This document shows positions 62,860 through 64,000 of a DNA stretch of 64,000 nucleotides, one piece after another (position 1 is the first letter of the stretch; every line of letters starts with the position of its first letter). The position numbers were made by a program, and so were the translations under genes. A model generated the notes under the pieces. The model saw only the letters and a program-made list of their open reading frames with translations. It did no database searches and was not told the origin of the DNA. The DNA comes from an uncultured Phycisphaerales bacterium (GTDB lineage Bacteria > Planctomycetota > Phycisphaerae > Phycisphaerales > SM1A02). The DNA lies in the NCBI GenBank assembly GCA_905480395.1, contig CAJQQE010000012.1, forward strand, positions 1 to 64,000. Direction: 5' to 3'.

Positions 62860-64000
62860 TCATGCGGGGAGAGATTCGAGCTCGCTTGCCACCCGGGCCA
62901 TCAGGGGGCCGACGGTATCGTCGCCGAGATCGAATGTCGCGCCCGCTGCTTCGAATAACTCCGGGAGAGGGCGAGTTCCACCCAAGGTAAGCCCGGCCAT
63001 GTACTTTCCGATGGCCGCCTTCTCGTCTTCAATCGCGTTGCACCAGACCTGCAAGGCGCCGAGTTGGGCGATGCCGTATTCGATGTAATAGAACGGCACG
63101 CCAAAGAGGTGAAGTTGTCGCTGCCAGGCCGCCGATCGCGCGTCTTCGATTCCGGACCAGTCGACATCCGCACCGAAGCGATCCGTCAACTCGATCCACT
63201 TGGCGGTTCGATCGTCTCGGGAGTGCGTGGGGTTGGTGTAGATCCAGTGCTGGAAGGCATCGATGGTGGCGATCCAGGGGAGAAGTGTCGCCATGCCTTC
63301 AAGGTGCTCGCGACGGGCACGGTTGGCATCGGTCGCGTCGTAAAACTCGTCGAGATAGGGGAAGGTGAGAAGTTCTTGAGCCATCGAGGCGACTTCGCAG
63401 AATTCCATGGGAGCCGACCGATACGCGAGGATCGGTTCGTCCACGCACAGCATGGAGTGGAAGGCGTGTCCAGCCTCGTGCACCATGGTCTCGAGGTCAC
63501 GGTGAAGGCCGGCGGCGTTCATGAAAATAAACGGCTTGCGGCTGCGCTCCCGCTGGTACTGGTATCCGCCGGGTGCCTTGCCCTTGCGAGTTGCCAGGTC
63601 GAGGCAGTCGCCTTCCTGAAGTTCATCGAACATCTCGCCGAGTCGACCGTCCATGCGGTGGAACATCTTCGAGGTTCCCTCGACCATCTGTTCGGCGGTC
63701 TCGAATGGACGGAGGGGTTCGCGGCCTTTGACGTCGACGCCAAGGTCCCAAGGGCGGAGCGGCTCGATGCCGAGTTCGGTTCGTCGTTCGGCGTTCAAGC
63801 GGCGGAGTACGGGGACGCAGTGCTTCTCCACGGCATCGTGGAACTTGGTGCAGTCTGCGGGGGTGTAGTCGTACCGATGCATTCGCCGGTGCTGGTAATC
63901 GCGGTAATTGTCGAATCCCGCGTTCTTCGCGAGTTGGTCCCGCTTGCCAATCATCTCTTCGTAAATGTCGTCGAATCCGTCTCGCTCGGTCAGTCGCCGT
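62860..64000 (-). CDS. M3-family oligoendopeptidase (5' partial)
   Basis: The C-terminal 379 residues of a zinc oligopeptidase (PepF/thimet group), cytoplasmic enzymes that degrade short peptides. HEAGH in TMVHEAGHAFHSML is the metal and catalytic site, with the second Glu in APMEFCEVASM. The frame is open to the window edge (RLTERDGFDDIYEE precedes the first Met), so the start lies outside. A UUCG-loop terminator follows. Confidence 0.92.
   Translation of the reverse strand, partial: RRLTERDGFDDIYEEMIGKRDQLAKNAGFDNYRDYQHRRMHRYDYTPADCTKFHDAVEKHCVPVLRRLNAERRTELGIEPLRPWDLGVDVKGREPLRPFETAEQMVEGTSKMFHRMDGRLGEMFDELQEGDCLDLATRKGKAPGGYQYQRERSRKPFIFMNAAGLHRDLETMVHEAGHAFHSMLCVDEPILAYRSAPMEFCEVASMAQELLTFPYLDEFYDATDANRARREHLEGMATLLPWIATIDAFQHWIYTNPTHSRDDRTAKWIELTDRFGADVDWSGIEDARSAAWQRQLHLFGVPFYYIEYGIAQLGALQVWCNAIEDEKAAIGKYMAGLTLGGTRPLPELFEAAGATFDLGDDTVGPLMARVASELESLPA

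Noticed and set aside
1-64000. tRNA, rRNA, tmRNA, RNase P or SRP RNA genes and known riboswitches
   Set aside because: All gaps were read for conserved elements and none was seen; small or divergent RNAs could still be missed without a covariance search.

Overview
The window reads as chromosomal core DNA of a GC-rich bacterium, most likely a marine planctomycete of the class Phycisphaerae. This is an inference from several signs: two secreted proteins end in the 'GC-type' dockerin-like tail typical of Phycisphaerales, a nickel superoxide dismutase precursor is present, flagellar and fatty-acid genes are scattered, and many secreted or lipoprotein genes have no clear family. I saw no rRNA or tRNA genes, no CRISPR array, no insertion sequence and no prophage.

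Layout. 1-7.9 kb: end of nagZ, a secreted M28 peptidase, a secreted sugar-dehydrogenase-like propeller with a dockerin tail, then a tight DUF1573 lipoprotein / phosphoesterase / tsaB operon. 8-11.9 kb: a three-gene signalling module (HTH-receiver protein, HDOD-histidine kinase, degenerate receiver protein). 11.9-18.5 kb: phosphatidylserine decarboxylase, an HTH-like membrane protein, mutY, a 7TM-HD phosphodiesterase and an orphan lipoprotein. 18.5-30 kb: gatCA, an RND efflux pair, a Nif3-family protein, a PIN-PhoH ATPase, an NmrA-like reductase and a YccA-type membrane protein. 30-42.2 kb, nearly all on the minus strand: rpmF-plsX-fabH-fabD, an orphan lipoprotein, a dockerin-tailed protein, fabG-acpP-fabF, a lone fliN and a GH15 enzyme. 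42.3-44.1 kb: rnhA, then rpsL-rpsG cut off from fusA by a terminator. 44.1-49.9 kb: sodN, a ThiF/MoeB-like enzyme, a DinB-like protein and an 819-residue repeat protein. 49.9-64 kb: glpK-glpD, a large secreted protein of unknown function, an SGNH-like hydrolase, sucD, purM, arfB, an outer-membrane-like barrel protein, a metallophosphoesterase, an aromatic amino acid decarboxylase and the 3' part of an M3 oligopeptidase.

Expression signals are the most distinctive feature. Several genes without a Shine-Dalgarno (SD) sequence carry a TANNNT box 6-8 bases before the start codon, the usual sign of leaderless transcripts. Two genes (fabG and the 7TM-HD protein) are best explained by ATC start codons behind well-placed SD sequences. 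Two unrelated 3' regions carry tandem repeats with a period of exactly 10 bp. Overlapping ATGA junctions link many gene pairs. No single locus is convincing as a wholly new system; the signalling module at 8-11.9 kb, the decamer repeats and the ATC/leaderless starts deserve the closest look.
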